A stretch of 64,000 bases of DNA, taken from assembly GCA_963729215.1 (NCBI GenBank), contig CAVSND010000023.1, positions 496,001 through 560,000 of the forward strand. Direction: 5' to 3'. Positions 25,574-37,236 of the stretch are shown piece by piece; positions within the stretch are counted from its first letter, which is position 1; each line of letters begins with the position of its first letter. The translations under genes and the position numbers were made by a program. The stretch comes from CAVQJU01 sp963729215 (GTDB taxonomy: Bacteria > Acidobacteriota > Vicinamibacteria > Vicinamibacterales > CAVVIG01). The notes beneath the pieces are model-generated. The model made no database searches and was not told the DNA's origin. It was given only the letters and a program-made list of their open reading frames with translations.

Positions 25574-26554
25574 TCAGCGGGCGATCGTCGGCCCGAAATA
25601 GCCCTGCTTGGTCCGCGCCGTGGTATTGGGCCGGTTCGCGCGCACGACGACCCGCCGCCACGCGCCATCGCGTTTACCGTTCTTCGAGGTGTAGCCGACG
25701 GTGTACACACTGGACAACTCGTCCGAGATCTGCCCGTACACGCCAGCCAGATCGGCGACACGATTCGGGAAGAATGCCCGTCCGCCCGTCTCCTGCGATA
25801 GCTGGCGCAGAACGAACTCCGCTTCGCGGAACAGTTTCGACCCGCTGCTCGTGGAATCGTTCTCCCGCAGTCCGATCGTGTAGATCGCGGTTTCGGAACG
25901 CTTGGCCAGGTCGAGCACTTCCTCGAACGGCAGCAGGCTGGAGGTGTCTTCGCCGTCGGAGAGGACGACGATCGCCTGGCGCCGGATTTCCTCGACGTTG
26001 CGGGCCACCACTTTCTTCAGATCCTTCAGCGCGATATACACGGCGTTGTACATCGACGTCGATCCGCCCGCCGACGTTCTCCGGATCGCCTGCTCGAGCT
26101 CTGCGGCCGAATTCGTGAAGTTCTGGAGCACGACAACGCGGCTGTCGAAGTCGATGACCTCGGCCAGATCCTGCTCCCTGAGGCGTTTGGCGAAGCCGAT
26201 CGCCGCTTCCTGCGCCGTGGGCAGCTTCGTGTCCATGCTCGCGCTCGTGTCGAGCAGCAGCGCGAGCGCGATCGGCAGGTGGGCGCTGTTGAAGAACGTC
26301 ACGTCCTGCTTGACGCCGTCCTCGAACACGCTGAAATCGTCCTGTGTGAGATCCGTGACGTAGTGCGTGCCCTCGGTCACCGTGACGTTCAACGAGACGA
26401 GCTCGACGCCCGCGCGGAAGGCGGGCGCCTGCCGCTGCGCCTGCTCGCCTGGAGGGGGCGGCGGCAATGGCGGCTGCTGGGGCCTGGCCGCCAGCCAGGT
26501 TCCCGAGCACACGATGCCGGCGATCGCGACGGCAACAAGGCGGGACGCCCTCAC
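25574..26554 (-). CDS. VWFA-related secreted protein (acidobacterial type)
   Basis: A 326-residue protein with a signal segment and a proline-rich start. FRAGVELVSLNVTVTEG, LTQDDFSVFEDGVKQDVTFF is the domain typical of VWFA-related acidobacterial proteins (TIGR03436). The MIDAS motif is intact: LLLDTSASMDTK, then GGSTSMYNAV and VVLSDGEDTSS. It probably binds a ligand or metal outside the cytoplasm; function is unknown. Its GTG start overlaps the previous gene as GTGA and it ends nine bases before the CcsA/HemX gene, so it shares that operon. Confidence 0.82.
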   Translation of the reverse strand: MRASRLVAVAIAGIVCSGTWLAARPQQPPLPPPPPGEQAQRQAPAFRAGVELVSLNVTVTEGTHYVTDLTQDDFSVFEDGVKQDVTFFNSAHLPIALALLLDTSASMDTKLPTAQEAAIGFAKRLREQDLAEVIDFDSRVVVLQNFTNSAAELEQAIRRTSAGGSTSMYNAVYIALKDLKKVVARNVEEIRRQAIVVLSDGEDTSSLLPFEEVLDLAKRSETAIYTIGLRENDSTSSGSKLFREAEFVLRQLSQETGGRAFFPNRVADLAGVYGQISDELSSVYTVGYTSKNGKRDGAWRRVVVRANRPNTTARTKQGYFGPTIAR

Positions 26555-27441
26555 TTGCTCTTCACCGGCGTGCCGCGCACGACCAGATCGGCCCGCTTGG
26601 CAGTAATCGTGATTTTCTCCGGCGGGATGAGCATCTGCGGCCGCGCGTACGTCACCAGGTACTGATGGGTGAGCTCATTGGCCACCTGTTTGAGCCGGTC
26701 GGGCAGCGCGCTCGCGGCCAGCACATTGTCGTACCGCCCGCCGGTGTCTGCCGTGGCCGTATCGAACGTGATCGCGCGCTCGCGCCCTTCGTTGGACGTC
26801 ACATCCGTCGGGGGAGGGCCGATCATGACGATGTGGAACGACGCGCCGGCGTCCTTCAGCGCCGTCTCCACCTGATCGTGATAGCGATTGCTGAACTCGG
26901 GGCCACGGGTGGCGATTGACACGATCACGGGCCGCTGGGCCTCCCGCTTCTTGAAGCCCTTCGACGCTTCGATGACGCCGTCCAGCAGGTACGCGCCGCT
27001 TTGATCGTGGGAGTAGATCAGGCCGATCCCCTTGAGCAGTTTCGCCTGATCGCTCGTGTAATCCACGAGCACGGTCGGGCGCTCGCCGACGCCAATCAGC
27101 GCCACCTGATGCTTGATCTCGGTGCCGGTGACACCCTTGATGAACTCGATGGCCGCCTCACGGATGTCGCGGACGTTGTTGCGGCCGGCGGCGCTCGTGT
27201 CCACCATCAGCGCGACGTTCAGCGGCGTCTCGACGGGTCCGACCTTCAGGATTTCGCGGGTCAGGTTGTCCTCCTTGACCACGAAATCGGAGGGTCCCAG
27301 ATCCGGTACCGGAGCGCCCGCATCGTTCAGGACGCTTACGTAGATCGAGCGCTGGAGCGTCTGCGCCCGAGGCGCTGGCGTGTGCAGCAGCACGACGGTC
27401 AGGAGAACGACGACGGCGGAGAGAACGCGCCTGCCAGTCAT
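26551..27441 (-). CDS. VWFA-related secreted protein, first gene of the hem operon
   Basis: A 296-residue paralogue of the next gene. It has a signal peptide (MTGRRVLSAVVVLLTVVLLH), DLGPSDFVVKEDNLTREILK and a VWA core. The MIDAS reads MVDTSAAGR, so the last serine of DxSxS is lost, and metal binding may differ. ATG 27441 was chosen over the longer frame because it begins the signal peptide and sits six bases after a TATACT box with TTGACG 18 bases further up, which gives a leaderless message. Confidence 0.78.
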   Translation of the reverse strand: MTGRRVLSAVVVLLTVVLLHTPAPRAQTLQRSIYVSVLNDAGAPVPDLGPSDFVVKEDNLTREILKVGPVETPLNVALMVDTSAAGRNNVRDIREAAIEFIKGVTGTEIKHQVALIGVGERPTVLVDYTSDQAKLLKGIGLIYSHDQSGAYLLDGVIEASKGFKKREAQRPVIVSIATRGPEFSNRYHDQVETALKDAGASFHIVMIGPPPTDVTSNEGRERAITFDTATADTGGRYDNVLAASALPDRLKQVANELTHQYLVTYARPQMLIPPEKITITAKRADLVVRGTPVKSK

Positions 27442-27447
27442 CAAATG

Positions 27448-27477
27448 AGTATAGGTCTCCGTTTTCGGCACCGTCAA
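27448..27477 (-). promoter_or_regulatory. Promoter of the VWA-hem operon (leaderless)
   Basis: TTGACG at 27477-27472 and TATACT at 27453-27448 on the minus strand, 18 bases apart, followed by six bases and the ATG at 27441. The expected start of transcription falls on the A of the ATG. Confidence 0.65.
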
Positions 27478-27554
27478 GGATTGTTGGGCCAAAACTGGTT
27501 TGAAATGTGTAGGTTGCGGGAAATCGTAGGCCTCGGCGTCTGCGGGCGCGTTTC

Positions 27555-27583
27555 TTGACACCCCTCAGGTCGCATGTTATAAA
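27555..27583 (+). promoter_or_regulatory. Sigma-70 type promoter of the nuo operon
   Basis: A perfect TTGACA (27555-27560), 17 bases, then TATAAA (27578-27583). The nuoA ATG lies 27 bases after the -10 box. It is the best promoter in the window and is divergent from the VWA-hem promoter. Confidence 0.75.
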
Positions 27584-27610
27584 CCAACGGCTTTCCGCGT
27601 CAGCCTCCCA

Positions 27611-27967
27611 ATGCCTTCAGCCTACATTCCCATCGCCATTTTCGTCGTCGTCGCGACCGGCTTCGCCCTGTTCACGCTCGTGGTCTCGGGCCTCATCAGC
27701 TCGGAGAAATACAACAAGGTGAAATTCGAGCCGTACGAGTGCGGCATCGAGCCGATCACCGGCGCCCGCGAGCGCTACAGCATCCGGTATTACCTGGTGG
27801 CGATGCTGTTTGTTATCTTCGACGTCGAGACCGTGTTCATGTTTCCCTGGGCCGTCATCTTCGACAAGCTGCTCCTGTTCGGCTTGATCGAGATGCTCGT
27901 CTTCATTTTCATCCTCGTCGTGGGCTACTACTACGCCTGGCAGAAGGGCGCCCTTGAGTGGGCGTAG
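27611..27967 (+). CDS. nuoA: NADH-quinone oxidoreductase subunit A
   Basis: Small membrane subunit of complex I. The 118 residues give three hydrophobic helices, the conserved loop KVKFEPYECGIEPITGAR and YLVAMLFVIFDVETVFMFPW with the conserved acidic residues of helix 2. It opens the operon. The usual next gene, nuoB, is missing: nuoC starts 26 bp later. Confidence 0.95.
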   Translation: MPSAYIPIAIFVVVATGFALFTLVVSGLISSEKYNKVKFEPYECGIEPITGARERYSIRYYLVAMLFVIFDVETVFMFPWAVIFDKLLLFGLIEMLVFIFILVVGYYYAWQKGALEWA

Positions 27968-27993
27968 CCGGCGCATAGTGGCTGGCGGTCTCC

Positions 27994-28593
27994 ATGGCTG
28001 AGGAACACGTTCCCAAAGCGGCGGCGCCGACAGGCCCGCCCGATCCACCCCCGCCCGCGGACGTCGCGCTTCCGGCCTTCATCGCGTCGATGCAGGCCGA
28101 GGTGCCCGGCGCCGTGGCCGGCGTGAGCTACTACCTGGGGGACTGGACCGTCATCGTGCCGGTGTCCCACGTGCTGCAGGCGGTCACGCGCCTGCGAGAC
28201 GCGCCGGATGCCGCCTTCGATCTGTGCTCCGACGTGACGGCGACGGACTGGCCGCCTCGCGCGGCGGGACGCTTCGACGTCGTGTATTGCCTCTACTCGA
28301 CGCGCCACCGTCATCGCGTGCGCGTCAAGGTGATCGTCGCCGAAGACCAGCCCATCCCGTCGGTAACCGGCGTGTGGCCGGCGGCCAACTGGCTCGAACG
28401 CGAAGTGTTCGACATGTTTGGCGTCAATTTCACCGGGCATCCCGACCGCCGGCGTATTCTGATGCCGGACGACTGGCAGGGGTACCCGCAGCGCAAGGAC
28501 TATCCGCTCGAGGGGCCGGGCGAACTGCTGATGGAGAACCCGATCGACTGGCTCAAGCTGCGGCAGTCGCGCGACCAGGCGGACATCGAGTAA
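27994..28593 (+). CDS. nuoC: NADH-quinone oxidoreductase subunit C
   Basis: Hydrophilic 30-kDa type subunit of complex I, 199 residues. After a proline/alanine-rich start it has FDLCSDVTATDWPPR, FDVVYCLYSTRHRHRVRVKV, WPAANWLEREVFDMFGVNF and RRILMPDDWQGYPQRKDYPL, all typical. It is separate from nuoD, with a TAATG overlap between them. nuoB, which normally lies just before it, is absent. Confidence 0.94.
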   Translation: MAEEHVPKAAAPTGPPDPPPPADVALPAFIASMQAEVPGAVAGVSYYLGDWTVIVPVSHVLQAVTRLRDAPDAAFDLCSDVTATDWPPRAAGRFDVVYCLYSTRHRHRVRVKVIVAEDQPIPSVTGVWPAANWLEREVFDMFGVNFTGHPDRRRILMPDDWQGYPQRKDYPLEGPGELLMENPIDWLKLRQSRDQADIE

Positions 28594-29729
28594 TGGACAC
28601 TCTCGAAGCGAAGACGGTTCGGGGCGCGATGTTCGACACCAGCGAGCTGGTGCTCAACATGGGCCCGCAGCACCCGAGCACGCACGGCGTGCTGCGCGTC
28701 GTGCTGCGCCTCGACGGCGAGACGGTCGTGGACGCGGAGGTGGTGATGGGCTACCTCCACCGCGGGATCGAGAAGCTGAGCGAGAACCGCAACTGGACGC
28801 AGATCATCCTGCTCACCGACCGCATGGACTACGTCGCCGCGGCGACGAGCAACGTCGGCTATTGCGAGACGGTGGAGAAGCTGCTTCAGATCGAGGTTCC
28901 GAGGCGCGCGCGGTACATCCGCACGATTCTGTGCGAGCTCCAGCGGATTGCGAGCCATTGCCTCTGGCTGGGCACGCACGCGATGGACATCGGCGCCATG
29001 ACGGTGTTCCTGTACGCGTTCCGCGAGCGCGAGCTCATTCTGGATTTGTTCGAGGAGTTCTGCGGCGCGCGTCTGACGTACAACTCGATGCGCATTGGCG
29101 GGCTGCCGCAGGATATTCCGGCCGGCTGGGACAAGAAGGTCCTCGAGTTCTGCACCATCATGGCGGGCAAGATCGACGAGTACGAGACGCTGCTCACGCA
29201 CAACCGTATCTGGCTCGAGCGGACGAAGGGCATCGGGATCATTTCGGGGGCCGAGGCGGCGGCGATCGGCCTGTGCGGTCCCGCCCTCCGGGGATCGGGC
29301 GTCGCTCGCGACGTGCGGAAGGACGAGCCGTACGCGGCGTACGACGAGATGCAGTTCGACGTGCCGCTTGGCACGGCCGGCGACACTTACGATCGCTACC
29401 TCGTGCGCATGGAGGAATTCCGCCAGTCGCTCCGGATCATCCGGCAGGCGACCGAAGGCCTGCCCGAAGGCCCCATCGTCGGCAAGGTCCCGCGGCTGAT
29501 CAAGCCCGCCGCCGGCGAAACGTACCATGCGATCGAGTCGCCGAAGGGCGAGCTCGGCTACTTCATCGTCAGCGATGGCAAGTCCACGAACCCGTACCGG
29601 TTCCGGGTGAGGCCGCCGTCGTTCTGCAACCTGCAGGCTCTGCCGCGGCTCGTGCGCGGCCACCTCGTCGCCGACGTCGTGGCGCTGATCGGATCGATCG
29701 ACATCGTGCTGGGAGAGGTGGACAGGTGA
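28593..29729 (+). CDS. nuoD: NADH-quinone oxidoreductase subunit D
   Basis: The 49-kDa subunit that forms the quinone site, 378 residues. LNMGPQHPSTHGVLRVVLRL with the conserved His pair, GYLHRGIEKLSENRNW, LTDRMDYVAA, EVPRRARYIRTILCELQRI, SHCLWLGTHAMDIGA and a C-terminal LGEVDR are all standard. It starts at ATG overlapping the nuoC stop and is followed by four heptamers before nuoH. Confidence 0.96.
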   Translation: MDTLEAKTVRGAMFDTSELVLNMGPQHPSTHGVLRVVLRLDGETVVDAEVVMGYLHRGIEKLSENRNWTQIILLTDRMDYVAAATSNVGYCETVEKLLQIEVPRRARYIRTILCELQRIASHCLWLGTHAMDIGAMTVFLYAFRERELILDLFEEFCGARLTYNSMRIGGLPQDIPAGWDKKVLEFCTIMAGKIDEYETLLTHNRIWLERTKGIGIISGAEAAAIGLCGPALRGSGVARDVRKDEPYAAYDEMQFDVPLGTAGDTYDRYLVRMEEFRQSLRIIRQATEGLPEGPIVGKVPRLIKPAAGETYHAIESPKGELGYFIVSDGKSTNPYRFRVRPPSFCNLQALPRLVRGHLVADVVALIGSIDIVLGEVDR

Positions 29730-29731
29730 GT

Positions 29732-29759
29732 CTCGAACCTCGAACCCGGAACCTGGAAG
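29732..29759 (+). repeat. Four heptamers between nuoD and nuoH
   Basis: CTCGAAC, CTCGAAC, CCGGAAC, CTGGAAG fill the gap from the nuoD stop to five bases before the nuoH ATG. Confidence 0.65.
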
Positions 29760-29763
29760 CGCG

Positions 29764-30786
29764 ATGATCGATCTGTTCGTCGTTCCTCTGCTGAAGATCG
29801 TGATCGTGCTGAACGCGACGCTCGTGGGCGTCACCTACATGGTGTTGCTGGAGCGGAAGGTGATCGCGTGGGCGCAGTCGCGGCTCGGCCCGATGCGCGT
29901 CGGGCCCTACGGCGTGCTCCAGCCGGTGGCCGATGCCATCAAGCTGATGTTGAAGGAAGACATCACGCCGGTCAAAGCCGACAAGTGGGTGTTCACGGCG
30001 GCGCCGATCATTTCGATGGTGCCCGCGCTGATCGTGTACGCCGTCATTCCGTTCGGGCCGGTGGTGAAGGTGTTTGGCCACCCGGTGTCGCTGTTCATCA
30101 CCGATATCAACGTTGGCCTGCTCTACATCGTGTCGGTCGCCTCGGTCGGCGTGTACGGCATCATCCTCGCGGGTTACGCGTCGAACAGCAAGTACCCGCT
30201 GCTCGCCAGTCTCCGGGCGTCGGCACAGCTGATCAGCTACGAAGTCTCGGTGACGCTGACGCTCGTGAGCGTCATCCTGATGGCCGGCTCGTTGAGCATG
30301 GTGAGCATCGTCAACGCGCAGTACAACTCGGGCGTGTGGTTCATCTTCGTCCAGCCGCTCGCGTTCGCGATCTTCTTCATCGGCAGCCTGGCGGAAACCA
30401 ACCGCGCTCCCTTCGACATGCCCGAGGCGGAGCAGGAGCTGACCGGTGGATTTCACACCGAGTACAGCGGGATGCGCTTCGCGCTGTTCTTCCTCGCCGA
30501 GTACGCGAACATGATCGTCGTCTCGTCGGTGGCGACGACGCTGTTCCTGGGCGGGTGGCTGCGTCCGTTCCCCAATGTCGCGGCGCTGCATTTTCTCGAC
30601 ATCATCCCGAGCTGGACCTGGTTTCTGATCAAGTCGTTCGTGTTTCTGTACATCTTCATCTGGGTGAGGGCGACGCTGCCGCGCTACCGGTACGACCAGC
30701 TGATGCGGCTCGGATGGAAGGTGCTGATCCCGCTCGCGATCGTAAATCTGGTGGTGACGGGGATCGTCAAGGTGCTGCTCTCGTAG
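29764..30786 (+). CDS. nuoH: NADH-quinone oxidoreductase subunit H
   Basis: Membrane subunit that joins the quinone site to the proton pumps, 340 residues and eight helices. It has YMVLLERKVIAWAQSRLGPM, GPYGVLQPVADAIKLMLKED, and ETNRAPFDMPEAEQELTGG with FHTEYSGMRFALFFLAEY, the conserved acidic loop. The gene that normally follows, nuoI, is missing; nuoJ begins 38 bp later. Confidence 0.96.
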   Translation: MIDLFVVPLLKIVIVLNATLVGVTYMVLLERKVIAWAQSRLGPMRVGPYGVLQPVADAIKLMLKEDITPVKADKWVFTAAPIISMVPALIVYAVIPFGPVVKVFGHPVSLFITDINVGLLYIVSVASVGVYGIILAGYASNSKYPLLASLRASAQLISYEVSVTLTLVSVILMAGSLSMVSIVNAQYNSGVWFIFVQPLAFAIFFIGSLAETNRAPFDMPEAEQELTGGFHTEYSGMRFALFFLAEYANMIVVSSVATTLFLGGWLRPFPNVAALHFLDIIPSWTWFLIKSFVFLYIFIWVRATLPRYRYDQLMRLGWKVLIPLAIVNLVVTGIVKVLLS

Positions 30787-30824
30787 GGCCGGGGGCACGG
30801 CAGAGGGGCTTCATTCGCTAGCGT

Positions 30825-31349
30825 ATGGCTCAGGCAATCGCGTTTTACTTCATCGCCGCGTGCATTCTCGGGTTCGCCGTGCTCGTCGTGAGCACGAAGG
30901 ATACCGTGCACAGCGTGCTGTTTCTCGTGCTCGACTTCCTGTTTGTGTCGGCGCTCTATGTGCTGCTCGGCGCGCCGTTCCTCGCGGTCATTCAGGTGCT
31001 GGTGTACGCGGGCGGGATCGTGGTGCTCTATCTGTTCGTCGTGATGCTCGTGAACCTGAAGCGGCCGGCCGAGGCGCATCAGGATCCGCATCGCCGCGGG
31101 AAGCTCGGGTTCGGCCTGGCGGCGGCCGTGCTGCTGGAGTTCGGGATTATCGTGGCCTGGGGTTACGCGCGGCCCTCGCAGGCCGTCGCCGCCGCCTCGG
31201 TGCCCGTGACCGGCAACACGGAGCAGGTCGGCTGGCTGCTCTACACGAGTTACCTGATTCCGTTCGAAATCGCGTCGATGCTCCTGCTCGTGGCGATGAT
31301 CGGCGCCATCGTCCTGGCGAAGACGAGAACTATGAATTTGGTCATCTAG
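30825..31349 (+). CDS. nuoJ: NADH-quinone oxidoreductase subunit J
   Basis: Membrane subunit of 174 residues with five helices. STKDTVHSVLFLVLDFLFV, IQVLVYAGGIVVLYLFVVML (the pi-bulge helix) and IASMLLLVAMIGAIVLAK are characteristic. The last codons, GTC ATC TAG, are already part of an octamer repeat that continues to nuoK. Confidence 0.93.
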   Translation: MAQAIAFYFIAACILGFAVLVVSTKDTVHSVLFLVLDFLFVSALYVLLGAPFLAVIQVLVYAGGIVVLYLFVVMLVNLKRPAEAHQDPHRRGKLGFGLAAAVLLEFGIIVAWGYARPSQAVAAASVPVTGNTEQVGWLLYTSYLIPFEIASMLLLVAMIGAIVLAKTRTMNLVI

Positions 31350-31450
31350 TCACTTAGTCATCTGGTCATCGTTGCTCAATTGAGCCATGGCGCAATTGAT
31401 CAGACAATGACCAGATGACCAGATGACCAAATGACCAGATACGAGATGAC
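31341..31450. repeat. Opposed octamer arrays joining nuoJ and nuoK
   Basis: Left arm: GTCATCTA, GTCACTTA, GTCATCTG, GTCATCGT. Right arm: CAATGACC, AGATGACC, AGATGACC, AAATGACC. The arms are reverse complements. Between them lie CAATTG, CCATGG and CAATTG palindromes. The left arm holds the nuoJ stop codon and the right arm abuts the nuoK ATG, leaving no clear ribosome-binding site. Confidence 0.85.
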
Positions 31451-31753
31451 ATGATCACACCAACCCATTACATGTTGCTGTCGGCGGCGCTGTTCATCAT
31501 CGGCGTCATCGGCGTGATGGTGCGGCGCAATCTCATCATCATCTTCATGTCCATCGAGCTGATGCTGAATGCCGTGAATATCAACCTCGTGGCGTTCTCG
31601 AATCAGCTGCACGATGCGATCGGGCAGGTGTTCGCGATCTTCGTCATCGCCGTCGCGGCCGCCGAGGCCGCCGTGGGGCTGGGCATCATCCTCGCGTTCT
31701 ACCGGAACAAGGAAACGGTCAACATCGACGAAATGAACTTAATGCGATGGTAG
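31451..31753 (+). CDS. nuoK: NADH-quinone oxidoreductase subunit K
   Basis: Small antiporter-like subunit of 100 residues and three helices. The two membrane glutamates are present, in FMSIELMLNAVNINLVAF and VAAAEAAVGLGIILAFYR. It starts directly after a repeat arm that ends GAGATGAC, with no recognisable Shine-Dalgarno site. Confidence 0.95.
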   Translation: MITPTHYMLLSAALFIIGVIGVMVRRNLIIIFMSIELMLNAVNINLVAFSNQLHDAIGQVFAIFVIAVAAAEAAVGLGIILAFYRNKETVNIDEMNLMRW

Positions 31754-31778
31754 GGACCGCCCTTCCTGCCCAGAAAAC

Positions 31779-33976
<2,198 letters not shown>

Positions 33977-33977
33977 T

Positions 33978-35640
33978 ATGAACCATTATTACCTTTCGCT
34001 CATTCTCTTCACGCCGCTCGCGGGCGCGCTGATCCTGCTCCTCGTCAACAAGGAGAACGTCAGCGCCATCAAGTGGATCGCGAACGCCGTGGCACTCGTG
34101 GGCTTCGCTGATCTCCGTGCCGCTGTGGTTCTGGTACAACCCCGGGAGCGGCGAATTCCAGTTCGTCGAGCGGCTGCCCTGGATTCCCTCCATCGGCGCC
34201 GAGTATTTCCTGGGCGTGGACGGCCTGAGCGCCCTCCTCATCCTCCTGACCACCATGATGGGATTCATCGCGATCCTGTCGTCGTGGGGCGCGATCACCG
34301 AGCGCGTCAAGGAGTACTACATCTTCCTGCTGGTGCTGCAGACGGGAATGCTCGGCGCGTTCATGGCGCTCGACTTCCTGCTGTTCTTCCTGTTCTGGGA
34401 AGTGATGCTGGTGCCGATGTACTTCCTGATCGGCATCTGGGGGAGCGCCAACCGCCTGTACTCGGCGATCAAGTTCTTCCTCTACACGCTGGTCGGCAGC
34501 GTCGTGATGCTGCTCGGCATCCTGGCGCTCTACTTCTACAACCACACGCTCACGGGCGTCTACACGTTCGACATCACGCAGTTCCACCGGCTCAATGTGC
34601 CGTTCGAAATGCAGTGGTGGATCTTCCTCGCGTTCTTCCTCGGGTTCGCGATCAAGGTCCCGATGTTCCCGTTCCACACCTGGCTGCCCGATGCGCATAC
34701 CGACGCGCCCACCGCGGGCTCTGTGATTCTGGCGGCCGTGCTCCTGAAGATGGGCACCTACGGGTTCCTGCGGTTCAGCCTGCCGATTCTGCCCGAGGCG
34801 TCGCGCTACTTCGTGCCGATGATTGCCATCCTCTCCATCATCGGGATCGTGTACGGCGCGCTCGTGGCGCTGGCACAGAAGGACTGGAAGCGCCTCGTCG
34901 CCTACTCGTCGGTGAGCCACATGGCGCTCGTGATGCTCGGGATGTTCGCGCTCAACCCGGTCGGCATCACGGGCAGCATCATCCAGCAGCTCAACCACGG
35001 GATTTCAACCGGCGGGCTCTTCCTCCTCGTCGGCGTTGTCTACGAGCGCCGCCACACGCGGGAAATTTCCGAGTACGGCGGCCTGTCGAAAGTGATGCCC
35101 GTCTACGCGGCCATCTTCCTCGTCATGACGATGTCGTCGATCGGGCTGCCGACGCTGAACGGATTCATCGGCGAGTTCCTGATCCTGCAAGGCGTCTTCG
35201 TCTATAGCAAGGTATGGGCGGCGTTTGCCGCGAGCGGCGTCGTGCTTGGCGCCGCCTACATGCTTTATCTCTACCAGCGCACGATGTTCGGCAAAATCGA
35301 GAATCCCAAGAACGAAGGCCTGTTCGACCTCAGCCACCGCGAGTTCGCGACCTTCGCGCCGCTTCTGGTGCTGGCCGTGTGGATGGGCCTCTATCCCTCG
35401 CCGTTCCTCCGCCGCATCGAGACGTCGGTCAATCACATCGTGGTGCGCGTGAACCCGCAGTACGCGGCCGCCTGCGGCGGCGGTGCGCCGACGGCGGCAT
35501 CGGCCGCCGGCAACAGCGCGTCGCCGTTTCTCGCGGCGCTTCCGTGCGGTCCGGACGGCAAGCCGCTGCCGGCCCCTGCGCCCGCCTCGTCCGGCGCAGG
35601 CGCTGATATCCCGGCGGAAACGCCGGCGGCTCCGCGGTAA
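33978..35640 (+). CDS. nuoM: NADH-quinone oxidoreductase subunit M (frame-interrupted)
   Basis: Proton-pumping subunit of ~553 residues. It starts MNHYYLSLILFTPLAGALIL, changes frame near 34105-34113, and goes on with LISVPLWFWYNPGSGEFQF, FFLFWEVMLVPMYFLIGIWG (key Glu), KVPMFPFHTWLPDAHTDAPT and KRLVAYSSVSHMALVMLGMF. One surplus base explains the change. The C-terminus has an unusual Ala/Pro-rich tail with two cysteines (from about 35450) of unknown purpose. Confidence 0.92.
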
Positions 35641-35645
35641 GCGTC

Positions 35646-37128
35646 ATGCCGCCAGGCCTCTCGACCAGCGATTTCTACTACATCCTGCCCGAGCTGGTGC
35701 TCACGGCGGGTGCGCTCATCGTCCTCATTGCCGATGTCCTGATGCCGCGCGAACAACAAGGCGCTGGCATTGATTACGCTGCTGGCGCTTGGCGCCACGG
35801 CGGCGTCCCTCGTGCCGTTTGCGGGCACGCACGTCGAGGTCGCGCACGGCCTGCTGGCCGTGGACGGCTTCGGGCTGTTCTTCAAGGTGCTGTTTCTTGT
35901 GGCTGCCGCGCTGACCGTCCTGATGTCGGTGCGGTATCTCGAAATCGAAGGCGTGAGCCCTGGGGAGTACTACTTCCTCATCCTGTGCGCCACGCTGGGC
36001 ATGATGATCATGGCCGGCGGGATCGACCTGATTGCGATCTTCATCGGCCTCGAGACGATGGCCGTGTCGTTCTATATCCTGGCCGGGTTCATCAAGCCGA
36101 ATCAGCGCTCGAACGAAGCAGCCGTGAAGTACTTCCTTCTCGGCGCGTTCTCGCTCGGTGTGCTGCTGTACGGCATGTCGTTCATGTACGGGCTGTCGGG
36201 CTCGACCGGGCTGCGCGTGATGGCGAAGGCGTTTGTCGGCCAGGAGCACGACCCGCGGCTGATCCTCGCGGTCATCATGGTGGCGGCCGGTATCGGCTTC
36301 AAGATCGCGGCGGTGCCGTTCCACATGTGGGCGCCCGACGTATACGAAGGCGCGCCGACGCCCGTCACGGCCTTTCTCTCGGTCGGGTCGAAAGCGGCGT
36401 CGTTCGCGATGCTGCTGCGCATCTTCGTCGAGGGCATGCCGACGCTGAGCGTGGACTGGGTCATCCTGTTCCAGGTGCTGGCCGTCGTCACGATGACGGT
36501 CGGCAACGTGGCCGCGCTGACGCAAAGCAACCTCAAGCGGATGCTGGCGTATTCCTCGATCGCGCACGCCGGCTATCTGCTCATCGGCGTCGTCGCGGCC
36601 GGCGCGGGGTACTCGCGCGGCATAACGGCGACGCTCGTCTACCTGTTCACGTATTCGTTCATGCAGCTCGGCGCCTTCATGGTCATCGTCCTGATGCGCC
36701 GGGAGAACGCGATCGGCGACGAGCTCAAGGACCTGACCGGGCTCTATTCGCGCCGGCCCCTCGCGGCGTTCGCGATGCTGCTCTTCATGCTGTCGCTGGG
36801 GGGCATCCCGCCGACGGCGGGCTTCATGGGCAAGTTCTGGCTGTTCGGCGCCGCGATTGAATCCGGCTACGTATGGCTGGCATTCATCGGCGTCATCAAC
36901 AGCGCCATCTCGCTGTACTACTACCTGCGCATCGTGGTCTTCATGTATCTGAAGAAGGACGCGACGATCGCGAGCGATGCCGTGACGAGCCCGGCGCTGG
37001 CGCTGGCCATGGGCGTCGCGATCGCGGCGACCATCTTCCTGGGCGTGTACCCGCGGCTGTTGTTCGAGCTGGCCGAGGCGTCGGCGCGGACGCTCGATGC
37101 CACCGCGATCCTCGCCGCGATTCGTTAG
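35646..37128 (+). CDS. nuoN: NADH-quinone oxidoreductase subunit N (frame-interrupted)
   Basis: Proton-pumping subunit of ~494 residues. STSDFYYILPELVLTAGALI and VLIADVLMPR are in the first frame; after one surplus base near 35745-35751 the second frame reads NNKALALITLLALGA and continues to the end. It has IGLETMAVSFYILAGF, GFKIAAVPFHMWAPDVYEGA, LAYSSIAHAGYLLIGV and GIPPTAGFMGKFWLF. It is the last nuo gene; the ATP synthase cluster follows after a promoter-like box and a repeat. Confidence 0.93.
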
Positions 37129-37206
37129 CCGGCGTCGGCTGTTTTCAGCAGTTTTCCGCCTGTTTCGAGGCAGTTGTCGGCTGGTGAACTTTTTCACAAG
37201 GTACGC

Positions 37207-37212
37207 TATACT
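37207..37212 (+). promoter_or_regulatory. Probable -10 box of the atp cluster
   Basis: TATACT within GTACGCTATACTGC, identical over 14 bases to the sequence before pyrR (3634-3647). A weak GTGAAC lies 17 bases upstream. Confidence 0.45.
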
Positions 37213-37236
37213 GCCGGGCGACGCGTCATTCCGCCC

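Noticed and set aside
27968..27993. Hidden nuoB between nuoA and nuoC
   Set aside because: The gap is 26 bp.
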